Positions 1 through 8,324 of a stretch of 47,807 bases of DNA are shown in pieces. The position numbers and the translations under genes were made by a program. How positions within the stretch are numbered: the stretch's first letter is position 1; every line of letters begins with the position of its first letter. The stretch comes from Maledivibacter halophilus (GTDB lineage Bacteria; Bacillota; Clostridia; Peptostreptococcales; Caminicellaceae): the NCBI RefSeq assembly GCF_900167445.1, contig NZ_FUZT01000026.1:1-47807 (forward strand), in the 5' to 3' direction. The notes below the pieces were generated by a model. That model was given only the letters and a program-made list of their open reading frames with translations. It did no database searches and was not told the origin of the DNA.

Positions 1-33
1 CCTTTCCTAGAAAATGGAGAACAATTAGTAAAA

Positions 34-264
34 GAGATATCCTAATCTTAGCTATTAACTGCAACCTCGCACTATTAGCATTCATCTTTGAAAACTAACC
101 TTGCTGTTGGTCTAATCAAAGAGATGCAGCATCTGTAGTAGGCAGAATATGACAACTAAGTCAGGAAGCATGCTATTTAAGCAATAACCTTATGGTTTTG
201 CAAGGAGGGAAAGAATTATCCTTCGCTAATTATTCTTAATCTTATTTTAGCACTAGGATATCTC
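34..264 (+). ncRNA. candidate structured RNA or long leader upstream of gatC
   Basis: No ORF is found here. An 11-bp perfect helix pairs positions 34-44 (GAGATATCCTA) with 254-264, enclosing about 210 nt. Inside are further helices: 51-54 with 248-251, 74-79 (ATTAGC) with 225-230, 86-90 with 117-121, a TGAC/GTCA hairpin near 150-163, and 181-184/186-189 with 194-201 around a TTAT loop. Such nested pairing closed by a long terminal helix suggests a structured RNA. I could not match it to a known class: no T-box, RNase P, tmRNA or cobalamin motifs were found. A divergent 6S RNA is a weak possibility. Strand is assumed from gatC. Confidence 0.35.
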
Positions 265-353
265 AATTAAAAATTGTAATAGAAATAAATAAAAAAATAT
301 GCTTAGAACACTTATAAAAGTGTTTCTAAACATATTATACGAGGAGGGAAAAT

Positions 354-638
354 ATGAAAGTTAATATTGAGACAATAGAGTATATTGCAAAGCTTGCAAA
401 GTTAAAATTCACAAGGGAAGAAGCAGAAAAGTTTGCCAGTGAATTTCAGGAGATTCTAGCCCATTTTCAAAACATTGATAATGAGGATTTAAAGGGAATA
501 GATATAAATACCTTTGAAGAAAGCAAATCGGTTCTTAGGAAGGATGAAGTAAAGGAATTTGATAATAAGAAGGAATTGTTCCAAAATACAAAAAAATTAA
601 GAGAAAATTATATTTCGATTCCAAAGGTTATGGAATAG
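354..638 (+). CDS. gatC: Glu-tRNA(Gln)/Asp-tRNA(Asn) amidotransferase subunit C
   Basis: At 94 residues this is the usual length of GatC, the small chaperone-like subunit that wraps around and stabilises GatA in the cytoplasmic transamidation complex. Family features seen are the N-terminal IEYIAKLAKLKFTREEAEKFASEF helix region, an EILAHFQNID segment and the conserved LRKDEV motif near residues 61-66. The ATG is preceded by GAGGAGG at 342-348. It is the first gene of gatC-gatA-gatB; gatA follows after 12 nt, so the three are co-transcribed. Its presence means the cell makes Gln-tRNA and/or Asn-tRNA indirectly. Confidence 0.95.
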   Translation: MKVNIETIEYIAKLAKLKFTREEAEKFASEFQEILAHFQNIDNEDLKGIDINTFEESKSVLRKDEVKEFDNKKELFQNTKKLRENYISIPKVME

Positions 639-650
639 AGGAGTGGAATT

Positions 651-2126
651 ATGGAAATAAAAAAGATGACTATAGATGAAATTACAAAAGGATATAAGGA
701 AAAGAAGTTTACAGTAAAAGAAATTACCAGGGCATATATAGACAGAATAAAAAAATTGGATAAAAGCATAAATTCCTTTATAACTCTTCGTGAAAGGGAA
801 GCCTTAGAGGAAGCCGAGATAATGGATAAAAACCTTGAAAAGGGCAAAAATATTGGTTCTCTTGGAGGTATACCGGTGGCCATAAAGGACAATATATGCA
901 CCAGAGGAATAAAAACTACCTGCGGATCAAAAATCCTTGAGGATTTTATACCTCCCTATGATGCCACAGTAGTTAAAAAATTAAAGGATGCTGGAGCTGT
1001 TATAATTGGGAAGACAAATATGGACGAATTTGCCATGGGATCTTCAACAGAAAATTCAGCATTTAAGACTACTAGAAACCCTTGGGACTTAAATAGAGTT
1101 CCTGGAGGCTCCTCGGGAGGATCTGCAGCAGCACTAGCTTCAGGCTTTGCTCCTCTTACAATAGGCTCTGATACCGGTGGTTCCATAAGACAGCCAGCTG
1201 CATTTTGCTCTGCTGTTGGACTAAAGCCCACCTACGGATTAGTTTCAAGATATGGACTTATTGCCTTTGCATCTTCACTGGATCAGATTGGACCATTTAC
1301 AAAAACAGTAAAGGATTGTGCCTTAAGTCTTGGTGCAATACAGGGAAATGATCCGTTAGATGGAACAAGTATTCAGGTTGATCCAATAAAGGACTATTTA
1401 ACAGATTTGGAAAAAGGTATAGAGGGATTGAAAATAGGTGTACCAAAGGAGTTTTTTAAAGAGGGTTTGAATAAAGAAATTCATGATTCTATAGAAGAAT
1501 CTATTAAGGTTTTAGAGAAAATGGGTGGAGTAGTTGAAGAATTTTCGATGCCAATTACCGATTCTGGACTTTCGGCTTATTATATTATATCCTCAGCAGA
1601 AGCAAGTTCCAATCTTGCAAGATATGATGGCATTAGATATGGATATAGAACTAAGGAATTTGAAGGGTTTGAGGAATTGATTATAAATTCTAGGTCAGAG
1701 GGCTTTGGTAAAGAAGTTAAAAGAAGAATTATGCTTGGAACCTATGTGCTTTCTTCAGGATATTATGATGCCTATTACAAAAAGGCTATGCAATTTAGAA
1801 AAAAAATAAAAAATGAATTTAAGGAAGTTTTTAAAAGCTATGATATTATATTGAGTCCCACATCCCCTGTTTTACCCTTTAATATCGGTGAAAGGACAGA
1901 GGACCCCTTGGAAATGTATTTGGCGGATATATATACAGTTAATATAAATATTGCAGGATTGCCAGCTATTTCTCTGCCATGTGGGTTTAGTAAGGATAGG
2001 CTGCCCATAGGTCTACAGCTTATAGGAGACCATTATACAGAAAAGAAATTATTACAGGCTGCATATAGTTTGGAAAAGGCCCTTGGGATTTATGATGAAA
2101 TTCCAGAGTTAAAGGAGGCTAAATAA
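651..2126 (+). CDS. gatA: Glu-tRNA(Gln)/Asp-tRNA(Asn) amidotransferase subunit A
   Basis: This is the amidase-signature subunit (491 aa) that hydrolyses glutamine and delivers ammonia to GatB. The Ser-cisSer-Lys triad is visible: Lys79 in PVAIKDN, Ser154 in PGGSSGGSAAAL and Ser178 in SDTGGSIRQP. These positions match those reported for the Staphylococcus aureus enzyme. The length is typical and the reading frame is intact. The start codon ATG has GAGG upstream. The stop codon TAA overlaps the gatB ATG by one base (TAATG), indicating translational coupling. Confidence 0.97.
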   Translation: MEIKKMTIDEITKGYKEKKFTVKEITRAYIDRIKKLDKSINSFITLREREALEEAEIMDKNLEKGKNIGSLGGIPVAIKDNICTRGIKTTCGSKILEDFIPPYDATVVKKLKDAGAVIIGKTNMDEFAMGSSTENSAFKTTRNPWDLNRVPGGSSGGSAAALASGFAPLTIGSDTGGSIRQPAAFCSAVGLKPTYGLVSRYGLIAFASSLDQIGPFTKTVKDCALSLGAIQGNDPLDGTSIQVDPIKDYLTDLEKGIEGLKIGVPKEFFKEGLNKEIHDSIEESIKVLEKMGGVVEEFSMPITDSGLSAYYIISSAEASSNLARYDGIRYGYRTKEFEGFEELIINSRSEGFGKEVKRRIMLGTYVLSSGYYDAYYKKAMQFRKKIKNEFKEVFKSYDIILSPTSPVLPFNIGERTEDPLEMYLADIYTVNINIAGLPAISLPCGFSKDRLPIGLQLIGDHYTEKKLLQAAYSLEKALGIYDEIPELKEAK

Positions 2127-3559
2127 TGGTTTTTGAGACTATTATAGGACTTGAAATACATGTGGAATTAAAAACAAAATCTAAGATATTTTGCTCCTGC
2201 TCTACTAAATTTGGAGCAAAGCCGAATGAAAACACTTGTCCAATATGCACAGGACTTCCAGGAACCCTACCAGTACTCAATGAAGAAGTTGTAAATCTTG
2301 CAATAAGAGCAGGGAAAGCACTAAACTGTCATATTAATACGATCAATAAATTTGACAGAAAAAATTATTTTTATCCTGATCTTCCAAAGGCCTATCAGAT
2401 TTCGCAATTTGATTTACCAATTTGTGAAAGGGGCTTTGTAGATATTGAGATAAATGGAGAGGCAAAAAAAATAAACCTTACAAGAATACATTTAGAAGAA
2501 GATGCGGGAAAGCTTATTCACCTTGAAGATGAAGAAGTTACTTTAGTTGATTATAATAGAACGGGAGTACCTTTAATTGAAATAGTTACTGAGCCAGATT
2601 TAAGATCCCCAGAGGAGGCAGTGGAGTTTTTAAAAAACTTAAAGGGTATATTAGACTACTCTGAGGTTTCTGATTGTAAAATGGAGCAAGGGTCCCTAAG
2701 ATGCGATGCAAATATTTCTGTTAGGGAGGTAGGTCAGGAAAGTTTAAATACAAAGGTTGAAATTAAAAACATGAATTCCTTTAAAGAAATTTTAAAGGCC
2801 CTTAAAAAAGAAGAAAAGCGACAAATAGAATTGTATAGCTATAATGAAGGATATAAAATAAAGCAGGAAACAAGGAAATGGGATAGCGGTAAAGGAAGAA
2901 CGGTGACTATGCGTTCTAAGGAGGATGCCCATGATTACAGGTATTTTCCTGAACCGGATTTAGTTCCTGTACTAATTGAAGATATGGTAATTGAGAAAAT
3001 AACAAAGGGACTTCCAGAACTGCCTGCCCAAAAGAAAGAAAGATTTTTAAAGGAATATAAATTAAGTCCTAAAGAAATAGATATACTTATTGATAAAAGA
3101 GCTCTAGCCGATTATTTTGAAGAGGTTGTTTCCTTGGGTGTAAGTCCCAAGGAGGTTTCTAACTGGATTACAGTAGAAATGTTGAGGATTTTGAAGGAAA
3201 ATGAAGGTGAAGAAATACCTGTAAAGAGTCAATATCTTGCAAGCCTAATAAAAATAATTGATGAAGGTAAAATCAGTCGTACCGCTGGCAAAGAGGTTTT
3301 TAAAGAATTAGCAATTACCGATAAAAGTCCCGATGAAATTGTTAAGGAAAAGGGATTAAGTCAGATTAGTACAACCGATGAGCTTGAAAATATAGTCATA
3401 GATATTATCGCTAAAAACCCCCAGGCTGTAGATGATTTTAAAAATGGAAAATCAAAAGCAATAGGTTTTTTAATGGGACAAATAATGAAGGCTACTAGAG
3501 GAAAAGCCAATCCTAAAAGGACTAAGGAAATCCTTAGTAAGAAACTAAATGAATTGTAA
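2126..3559 (+). CDS. gatB: Glu-tRNA(Gln)/Asp-tRNA(Asn) amidotransferase subunit B
   Basis: GatB (477 aa, normal length) binds the mischarged tRNA and carries the kinase/amidotransferase site. The N-terminal catalytic domain shows IGLEIHVELKT, the zinc-site style CPICTGLPGTLP, RKNYFYPDLPKAYQISQ and the HLEEDAGK motif. The central part has KVEIKNMNSFK and DYRYFPEPDL. The C-terminal YqeY-like tail domain ends with MGQIMKATRGKANP. It overlaps gatA by one base and is the last gene of the operon. No strong U-tract terminator directly follows. A short hairpin (TTTCTAAT/ATTAGAAA) lies at about 3565-3587. Confidence 0.97.
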   Translation: MVFETIIGLEIHVELKTKSKIFCSCSTKFGAKPNENTCPICTGLPGTLPVLNEEVVNLAIRAGKALNCHINTINKFDRKNYFYPDLPKAYQISQFDLPICERGFVDIEINGEAKKINLTRIHLEEDAGKLIHLEDEEVTLVDYNRTGVPLIEIVTEPDLRSPEEAVEFLKNLKGILDYSEVSDCKMEQGSLRCDANISVREVGQESLNTKVEIKNMNSFKEILKALKKEEKRQIELYSYNEGYKIKQETRKWDSGKGRTVTMRSKEDAHDYRYFPEPDLVPVLIEDMVIEKITKGLPELPAQKKERFLKEYKLSPKEIDILIDKRALADYFEEVVSLGVSPKEVSNWITVEMLRILKENEGEEIPVKSQYLASLIKIIDEGKISRTAGKEVFKELAITDKSPDEIVKEKGLSQISTTDELENIVIDIIAKNPQAVDDFKNGKSKAIGFLMGQIMKATRGKANPKRTKEILSKKLNEL

Positions 3560-3609
3560 TATATATTTCTAATAGAAAAAATTAGAAATGAATTAAAATA
3601 AAAAAACTA

Positions 3610-3638
3610 TTGCAAATTTTTTGAAGATAATGTATAAT
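3610..3638 (+). promoter_or_regulatory. sigma-A type promoter of the glnA leader
   Basis: TTGCAA at 3610-3615 and TATAAT at 3633-3638 are separated by exactly 17 nt. The predicted start, near 3645, coincides with the 5' base of the first hairpin of the leader. The gene downstream in the same direction is glnA, about 385 nt away. Confidence 0.75.
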
Positions 3639-3644
3639 TGATAA

Positions 3645-3686
3645 TTATTAAAATAAGTTAATAAAAGCAATGGGCAATGGCGTCCG
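3645..3686 (+). promoter_or_regulatory. dual-hexaloop ANTAR-binding RNA motif in glnA leader
   Basis: Hairpin P1 is a perfect 7-bp stem, TTATTAA (3645-3651) with TTAATAA (3658-3664), around a six-base loop AATAAG. After a six-base linker, hairpin P2 pairs TGGGC (3671-3675) with GTCCG (3682-3686), with two G-U pairs, around a six-base loop AATGGC. ANTAR proteins are known to bind paired hexaloop hairpins with A at loop position 1 and G at position 4. P2 fits exactly; P1 has A1 but A at position 4. The 3' arm of P2 is shared with the terminator at 3680-3728, so the two folds exclude each other. Confidence 0.7.
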
Positions 3687-3728
3687 CAGCTAAGGGTTTT
3701 ATTTACCCCTGCTTGTGGTCGCTTTTTA
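3680..3728 (+). terminator. intrinsic terminator / attenuator upstream of glnA
   Basis: GCGTCCGCAG (3680-3689) and GGG (3694-3696) pair with CCC/CTGC...GGTCGC (3706-3722), allowing G-U pairs and small bulges. The hairpin is followed directly by TTTTTATTTTT. Its 5' arm overlaps ANTAR hairpin P2, which is the arrangement expected of an attenuator relieved when an ANTAR protein binds. Confidence 0.7.
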
Positions 3729-3743
3729 TTTTTGAAAATAATC

Positions 3744-3845
3744 ATAGATATTCCAGTAAAACAATTAATTTATACACATCAAAAATCCCTAAAAGCTTTG
3801 CTATTTTGATATGCATAAATTAAGTTTTACTATGGAAAATCTATA
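3744..3845. repeat. dispersed repeat family 2, full palindromic copy
   Basis: An imperfect inverted repeat of about 40 nt on each side: a left arm starting ATAGATATTCCAGTAAAAC and a right arm AAATTAAGTTTTACTATGG ending in AAAATCTATA. The spacer contains AAAAGCTTTGC. Related arms occur at 21771-21803, 41475-41552 and, inverted, at 43701-43780. It lies inside the glnA leader. Confidence 0.65.
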
Positions 3846-3946
3846 AGATAAATAAATTTAAGATTTAATAAATTTGAAGGAAAAAACATAGAAGACTTCA
3901 TTATTTTTAAAAAAATTCTTTTATGCCTTAGTATTATTTATTTTAG

Positions 3947-3997
3947 AAAATTGCATAATTACAGCATATAAAACCTAGCCAAACTGGAAGTATGCAA
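3947..3997. repeat. dispersed repeat family 1, short degenerate copy
   Basis: Contains the family ends AAATTGCATAATTAC (about 3951) and GTATGCAATT (about 3990) with a deleted centre retaining CTAGCCAAACT, similar to the CAAATTAGA part of the full copies. It lies just upstream of the glnA ribosome binding site, so it is within the transcript. Confidence 0.5.
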
Positions 3998-4029
3998 TTA
4001 TATCATTTATTTAAAAGGAGGAATATATT

Positions 4030-5364
4030 GTGAGTAATAATTGTAAAAAGGAAGAAATTTTAAAAAAAGCTAAGGAATTGGAAGTGGAATTTATACATCT
4101 TCAGTTTACAGATATTATGGGAGTTATGAAGAATGTATCAATAACTATTGAACAATTAGAAAAGGCATTAAATAATGAGATAATGTTTGATGGTTCTTCA
4201 ATTGATGGTTTTGTAAGAATAGAAGAATCCGATATGTATTTAAGACCTGATTTATCTACATTTGTAGTATTACCATGGTCTAGCCATCCAAAAGAAGCTA
4301 GATTAATATGCGATATATATAAGTCCGATGAAACCCCATTTGATGGCTGTCCAAGAAATGTATTAAAAAAAGTATTGAAGGAAGCAGCTGATCTTGGATA
4401 TATTCTTAATGTTGGTCCAGAATGTGAATTTTTCTTATTCCATACCGATGAGAAAGGAGAACCATCCCTTGACACCCATGATAATGCAGGATATTTTGAT
4501 TTGGCGCCTGTAGATTTAGGAGGAAATGCCAGAAAGGATATGACTGTAGTTCTAAAGCAAATGGGATATGAAATAGAAGCCTCTCATCATGAAGTTGCAC
4601 CCGGGCAACATGAGATTGACTTTAAATATGCCGATGCCCTAGCCACAGCAGATAATATAATGACATTTAAAATGGTTGTAAGAATTATAGCTCAAAGACA
4701 TGGATTACACGCTACCTTTATGCCAAAACCTAAATTTGGAATCAATGGGTCAGGAATGCATATAAACATGTCCCTTGCATCATTAGATGGAAAGAATGCC
4801 TTTTATGATGAAGATGGTTATTTGAAGTTATCCCAAACAGCATATAATTTTTTAGGTGGGGTAGTAAAGCATGCAAAGGGATTTGCTGCAGTAACAAATC
4901 CAACTGTAAACTCATATAAGAGATTGGTTCCGGGCTATGAAGCACCAGTACTTATAGCTTGGTCAGCAAGCAATAGAAGTCCATTAATAAGAATACCAGC
5001 CAAGAGAGGAAATTCAACAAGAATAGAACTTAGAAATCCGGATCCATCAGCTAATCCTTATTTAGCCCTAGCGGCTATATTAAAATCAGGTTTGGATGGT
5101 ATAAAAAATAATATAGACCCACCTGAACCGGTTATTAGTAATGTCTATCATATGGATGAATTAGAAATGAAGGAAAAGGGAATAGAAAGCCTTCCATCAA
5201 ACTTATATGAGGCGGTACAAGCGCTCTCCAAGGATGCGGTGGTTAAGGAAGCCCTTGGAAAACACGTTTCCGAAAAATTTGTTGATGCTGCATTATATGA
5301 ATGGTATGAGTATTCAAAATATATTTCTGAGTGGGAGTTAGATAGATACTTAAGAAAATTTTAA
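4030..5364 (+). CDS. glnA: glutamine synthetase, type I
   Basis: 444 aa, the length of the short GSI-alpha type of Gram-positive bacteria, lacking the adenylylation insertion. It condenses glutamate and ammonia to glutamine using ATP. Visible motifs are MFDGSSIDGF (about residue 53), GPECEFFLF (about 130), the HEVAPGQHEIDF ATP/glutamate region, KPKFGINGSGMHINMS, the NPTVNSYKRLVPGYEAP loop and the NRSPLIRIP/ELRNPDPSANPYLALA C-terminal site. The start is GTG with AAGGAGG 8 nt upstream. It lies behind an ANTAR-type attenuator and 130 nt before the ANTAR regulator gene, which is the likely controller. Confidence 0.97.
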   Translation: MSNNCKKEEILKKAKELEVEFIHLQFTDIMGVMKNVSITIEQLEKALNNEIMFDGSSIDGFVRIEESDMYLRPDLSTFVVLPWSSHPKEARLICDIYKSDETPFDGCPRNVLKKVLKEAADLGYILNVGPECEFFLFHTDEKGEPSLDTHDNAGYFDLAPVDLGGNARKDMTVVLKQMGYEIEASHHEVAPGQHEIDFKYADALATADNIMTFKMVVRIIAQRHGLHATFMPKPKFGINGSGMHINMSLASLDGKNAFYDEDGYLKLSQTAYNFLGGVVKHAKGFAAVTNPTVNSYKRLVPGYEAPVLIAWSASNRSPLIRIPAKRGNSTRIELRNPDPSANPYLALAAILKSGLDGIKNNIDPPEPVISNVYHMDELEMKEKGIESLPSNLYEAVQALSKDAVVKEALGKHVSEKFVDAALYEWYEYSKYISEWELDRYLRKF

Positions 5365-5420
5365 AAGAGAATAAATATATTATTAAAGGAGAATACTTTA
5401 AAAAATAGATAAAAGCTAAA

Positions 5421-5446
5421 TAAGAGTACCGTAATAGGTACTCTTA
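5421..5446 (+). promoter_or_regulatory. perfect hairpin between glnA and the ANTAR gene
   Basis: TAAGAGTACC and GGTACTCTTA form a 10-bp perfect stem around the six-base loop GTAATA, followed by TTGG rather than a run of T. It could be a weak terminator or a processing/attenuation site between the two genes. The loop lacks the A1/G4 pattern of ANTAR targets. Confidence 0.5.
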
Positions 5447-5494
5447 TTGGTTGATACTGTATAAGGGATTTTTATTGGAATTTGGAGTGATGCG

Positions 5495-6058
5495 ATGGAT
5501 AAGTATAGTATTTTAGTTGCAGATAGTAGTGAAATGTATAGAAAAAAAGTATGTGATTTATTAATTAAAAAAGGATATAAAATATTTCAAGCCACTAATG
5601 GTGCAGGGGCTATAAGAATGTCTAGAAGTGTTTTTCCAAATCTGGTCTTAATGGATATGAATATTTGGGGAATGCCGTCTTATGAAGCTGCCCGAATAAT
5701 AGAAAATGATAAACTTTCAAATGTTGTATTCATTACTAATAATCTAAATCAAAGCTTTTATGAAAAATTAAAAGGAATGAATATATTTGCCTATATAAAA
5801 AAACCAATTAACCCAGAACAATTTTATCAAGTGGTAGAGTTTTCAATTATGAATTCAAACAAGATTAATTCTTTAATAAAAAAAGTAAAAAAACTTGAAA
5901 ACACTTTAGAGAGTAGGAAAAAACTCGATAGAGCAAAGGGCATTTTAATGGAAAAACTTAATATTACAGAAGATGAAGCTTATAAGATATTAAGAAGAAA
6001 AAGCATGGATGCTTGCATATCAATGTCTGAAATGGCTGAAAAAATTATTAATAATTGA
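5495..6058 (+). CDS. response regulator with ANTAR RNA-binding domain (NitR-like antiterminator)
   Basis: 187 aa. The N-terminal receiver domain (about 1-120) has Asp10 and a phosphoacceptor Asp54 in LVLMDMNIWGMP and a KKP switch lysine near 104. A short coiled-coil linker (about 122-135) leads to an ANTAR domain (about 130-186) with the typical LDRAKGILMEKLNITEDEAY and SMDACISMSEMAEKII helices. ANTAR proteins bind paired hexaloop hairpins in leaders and prevent termination. The gene follows glnA, and such a hairpin pair sits in the glnA leader, so autologous nitrogen control is inferred. Clostridial glnA loci with an adjacent gene of this type are known (nitR). Confidence 0.9.
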   Translation: MDKYSILVADSSEMYRKKVCDLLIKKGYKIFQATNGAGAIRMSRSVFPNLVLMDMNIWGMPSYEAARIIENDKLSNVVFITNNLNQSFYEKLKGMNIFAYIKKPINPEQFYQVVEFSIMNSNKINSLIKKVKKLENTLESRKKLDRAKGILMEKLNITEDEAYKILRRKSMDACISMSEMAEKIINN

Positions 6059-6077
6059 GATGATTAGAATTATAAAA

Positions 6078-6118
6078 TAAATGCTGAGAATTTAATATTT
6101 CCAGCATTTATTTTTTTT
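6078..6118 (+). terminator. intrinsic terminator after the ANTAR gene
   Basis: TAAATGCTG (6078-6086) pairs with CAGCATTTA (6102-6110), followed by eight T. Confidence 0.85.
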
Positions 6119-6138
6119 CAGAATAAATATAAAAAAAG

Positions 6139-6167
6139 TTGCATAAATATGAAATTGAATGTATAAT
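6139..6167 (+). promoter_or_regulatory. promoter of argB-argD
   Basis: TTGCAT (6139-6144) and TATAAT (6162-6167) with a 17-nt spacer, 34 nt before the argB start. No convincing ArgR box could be delimited by eye. Confidence 0.7.
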
Positions 6168-6201
6168 TATAAAAAACTAAGTATAGGGTTGGTGTATATT
6201 A

Positions 6202-7080
6202 ATGAGAATATTAGAGGAAAAGGTAAATGTACTTATAGAGGCATTGCCTTATATAAAGAAATTTAATGGTAAAACCTTTGTAATAAAATTTGGTGGAAGC
6301 ATAATGAAAAATGAAGAAGCTCAAAATGCCTTTATAAAAGATATAGTTTTAATGAAGCTAATAGGTATAAATTTAATTATTGTTCATGGTGGAGGTCCAA
6401 AGATATCTGAAAATATTAAAGCTTTAGGAAAAGAAAGCGAGTTTGTAAATGGGCTAAGGGTTACTGATGAAGAAACAATGAAAATAGTTGAGATGGTTCT
6501 ATCGGGACAGATAAATAAGGAAATAACCTTTAAAATAAATAATCAGGGTGTTAAAGCTATTGGTATAAGTGGTAAGGATGGTAATTTTATTAGAGCAATA
6601 AAAAAGTATATATATAATGGAAAAGAAAAAATAGATATAGGATTTGTTGGTGAAGTTGAGGAAATAAATATAAGTTTTTTAAAGGATTTAATAGATAAGG
6701 ATTATATACCTGTTATTGCACCTATAGGATTTGATGAAGAGGGAAATAGTTATAATATAAATGCTGATTATGTGGCTTCAGCAGTAAGCTCTGCAATTAA
6801 ATCAGAAAAGCTAATACTCCTTACAGATGTAGAGGGATTATACAAAGATATTAATGATAAATCAACATTTATCTCTTCATTAGACAGCAATGAAGCAAAG
6901 GATCTAATCTTACAAGAAATAATAAAGGGTGGAATGTTACCTAAGCTGGAATGCTGCATATCAGCAATAGAAAGTGGAAGTAAAAGTGTTCATATGATAG
7001 ATGGAAGGAAGGAACACAGCTTGCTTCTTGAGATATTTACCGATAAGGGAATTGGAACAATGATAAAGGGAGGAGAGTAG
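6202..7080 (+). CDS. argB: acetylglutamate kinase
   Basis: 292 aa, the normal length for N-acetylglutamate kinase, which phosphorylates N-acetyl-L-glutamate in the second step of arginine synthesis. It is an amino-acid-kinase fold protein: FVIKFGGSIM (about residue 25) and IIVHGGGPKIS (about 59) form the glycine-rich nucleotide/substrate loops, NINADYVASAVSSAIKSEKLILLTDVEGLY is the conserved central signature, and GGMLPKLECC the C-terminal loop. The long N-terminal helix (residues 1-20) resembles that of arginine-regulated hexameric forms. argD follows after 4 nt, so the two form an operon; other arg genes are not in the window. Confidence 0.95.
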   Translation: MRILEEKVNVLIEALPYIKKFNGKTFVIKFGGSIMKNEEAQNAFIKDIVLMKLIGINLIIVHGGGPKISENIKALGKESEFVNGLRVTDEETMKIVEMVLSGQINKEITFKINNQGVKAIGISGKDGNFIRAIKKYIYNGKEKIDIGFVGEVEEINISFLKDLIDKDYIPVIAPIGFDEEGNSYNINADYVASAVSSAIKSEKLILLTDVEGLYKDINDKSTFISSLDSNEAKDLILQEIIKGGMLPKLECCISAIESGSKSVHMIDGRKEHSLLLEIFTDKGIGTMIKGGE

Positions 7081-7084
7081 AAAA

Positions 7085-8248
7085 ATGGGAAAAAAATATT
7101 TAATGGAAACATATTCTAGGTTTGATGTGGTATTTGAAAAGGGGATTGGAAGCAAAGTATATGATACAGAGGGGAAGGAATATCTAGATTTTGTAGCAGG
7201 GGTTGCAGTAAATTGTTTAGGTCATTGTCACCCAGCGGTTATTAAGGCCCTGGAGGTACAGAGTAAAAATCTAATCCATATTTCCAATCTGTATTGGACT
7301 CCAACCCAGGGAGAGCTAGCCGAGAAGCTTGTTAAACTTAGTGATCATGATGAGGTGTTTTTCTGCAATAGTGGAACTGAAGCCAATGAAACTGCCATAA
7401 AGCTTGCAAGGAAGTATGGTAAGCTTACAGATGTATTAGGTAAAAATGAAATCATAACAATGGACAATTCTTTTCATGGTAGAACCATGGGTTCATTGGC
7501 TGTTACTGGTCAGAGTAAGTATCAGAAGGATTTCATGCCACTAATGTCGGGAATAAAAAGTGCGAAGTTTAATGACATAGATGAGCTTGAAAAAACTATT
7601 TCTGAAAAGACCTGTGGAGTTATAATAGAGCCTATTCAAGGGGAAGGCGGTATAATAAGCGCCCATAAAGAATTTTTAATGAAAGCAAAGGACTTATGTG
7701 AAAAATATAATGCATTACTTATATTTGATGAGGTCCAATGTGGAATAGGGAGAACTGGAGATGTATTTGCATATAAGAGCTTTGGAGTAGTTCCAGATAT
7801 AATTTGTATGGCTAAGGGACTTGGTGGAGGATTTCCAATTGGAGCCGTGTTAGCCAATAAAAAAGCTTCAGTATTTAAACCTGGAGATCATGGATGCACC
7901 TTTGGTGGCAATCCTTTAGGATGTGCCGTATCCCTTGCAGTAATCAAAGAATTAACAGAAGGCAGTATTTTAGATGAGGTTAAGGATAAGGAAAAAATAT
8001 TTAAAAAAGAAATTCAAAAGTTTATGGATAAGTATGATTTTATAAGAAAAATAGATGGTAAAGGATTAATGCTTGGAATACATTTAGATATAGAGGCTAA
8101 AAAAATTGTTGGTAAAGCCTTTGAAAAAGGATTATTGATAATAGGAGCAGGAAATAATACTATTAGAATAGTACCCCCCCTTAATATAACAGACTATGAA
8201 ATTAAAAGAGGGTTAAAAATTTTAGAAGAGGTTTTTGAAGAATTATAG
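7085..8248 (+). CDS. argD: acetylornithine aminotransferase
   Basis: 387 aa class-III PLP aminotransferase that converts N-acetylglutamate semialdehyde to N-acetylornithine. Motifs seen are VAVNCLGHCHPAV near residue 40, FFCNSGTEANETAIKLAR (PLP phosphate loop), SFHGRTMGSLAVTGQ, LIFDEVQCGIGRTG with the PLP-binding Asp, and the Schiff-base lysine in CMAKGLGGGFPIGA at about residue 242. The C-terminus has IIGAGNNTIRIVPPLNIT. It is tightly linked to argB upstream (AGGAGAG overlaps the argB end). The family cannot be separated by eye from other ornithine-type aminotransferases, but the argB context supports argD. Confidence 0.93.
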   Translation: MGKKYLMETYSRFDVVFEKGIGSKVYDTEGKEYLDFVAGVAVNCLGHCHPAVIKALEVQSKNLIHISNLYWTPTQGELAEKLVKLSDHDEVFFCNSGTEANETAIKLARKYGKLTDVLGKNEIITMDNSFHGRTMGSLAVTGQSKYQKDFMPLMSGIKSAKFNDIDELEKTISEKTCGVIIEPIQGEGGIISAHKEFLMKAKDLCEKYNALLIFDEVQCGIGRTGDVFAYKSFGVVPDIICMAKGLGGGFPIGAVLANKKASVFKPGDHGCTFGGNPLGCAVSLAVIKELTEGSILDEVKDKEKIFKKEIQKFMDKYDFIRKIDGKGLMLGIHLDIEAKKIVGKAFEKGLLIIGAGNNTIRIVPPLNITDYEIKRGLKILEEVFEEL

Positions 8249-8324
8249 AATTATAATAAAGGGAAAGTATAGAATATAAATATGATATACTATAGAGTGT
8301 TATAAATTTGTTCTGGAGGTAGAA

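Noticed and set aside
1..350. T-box leader for gatCAB
   Set aside because: No GGGTGGNACCGCG antiterminator box and no U-run terminator before gatC.
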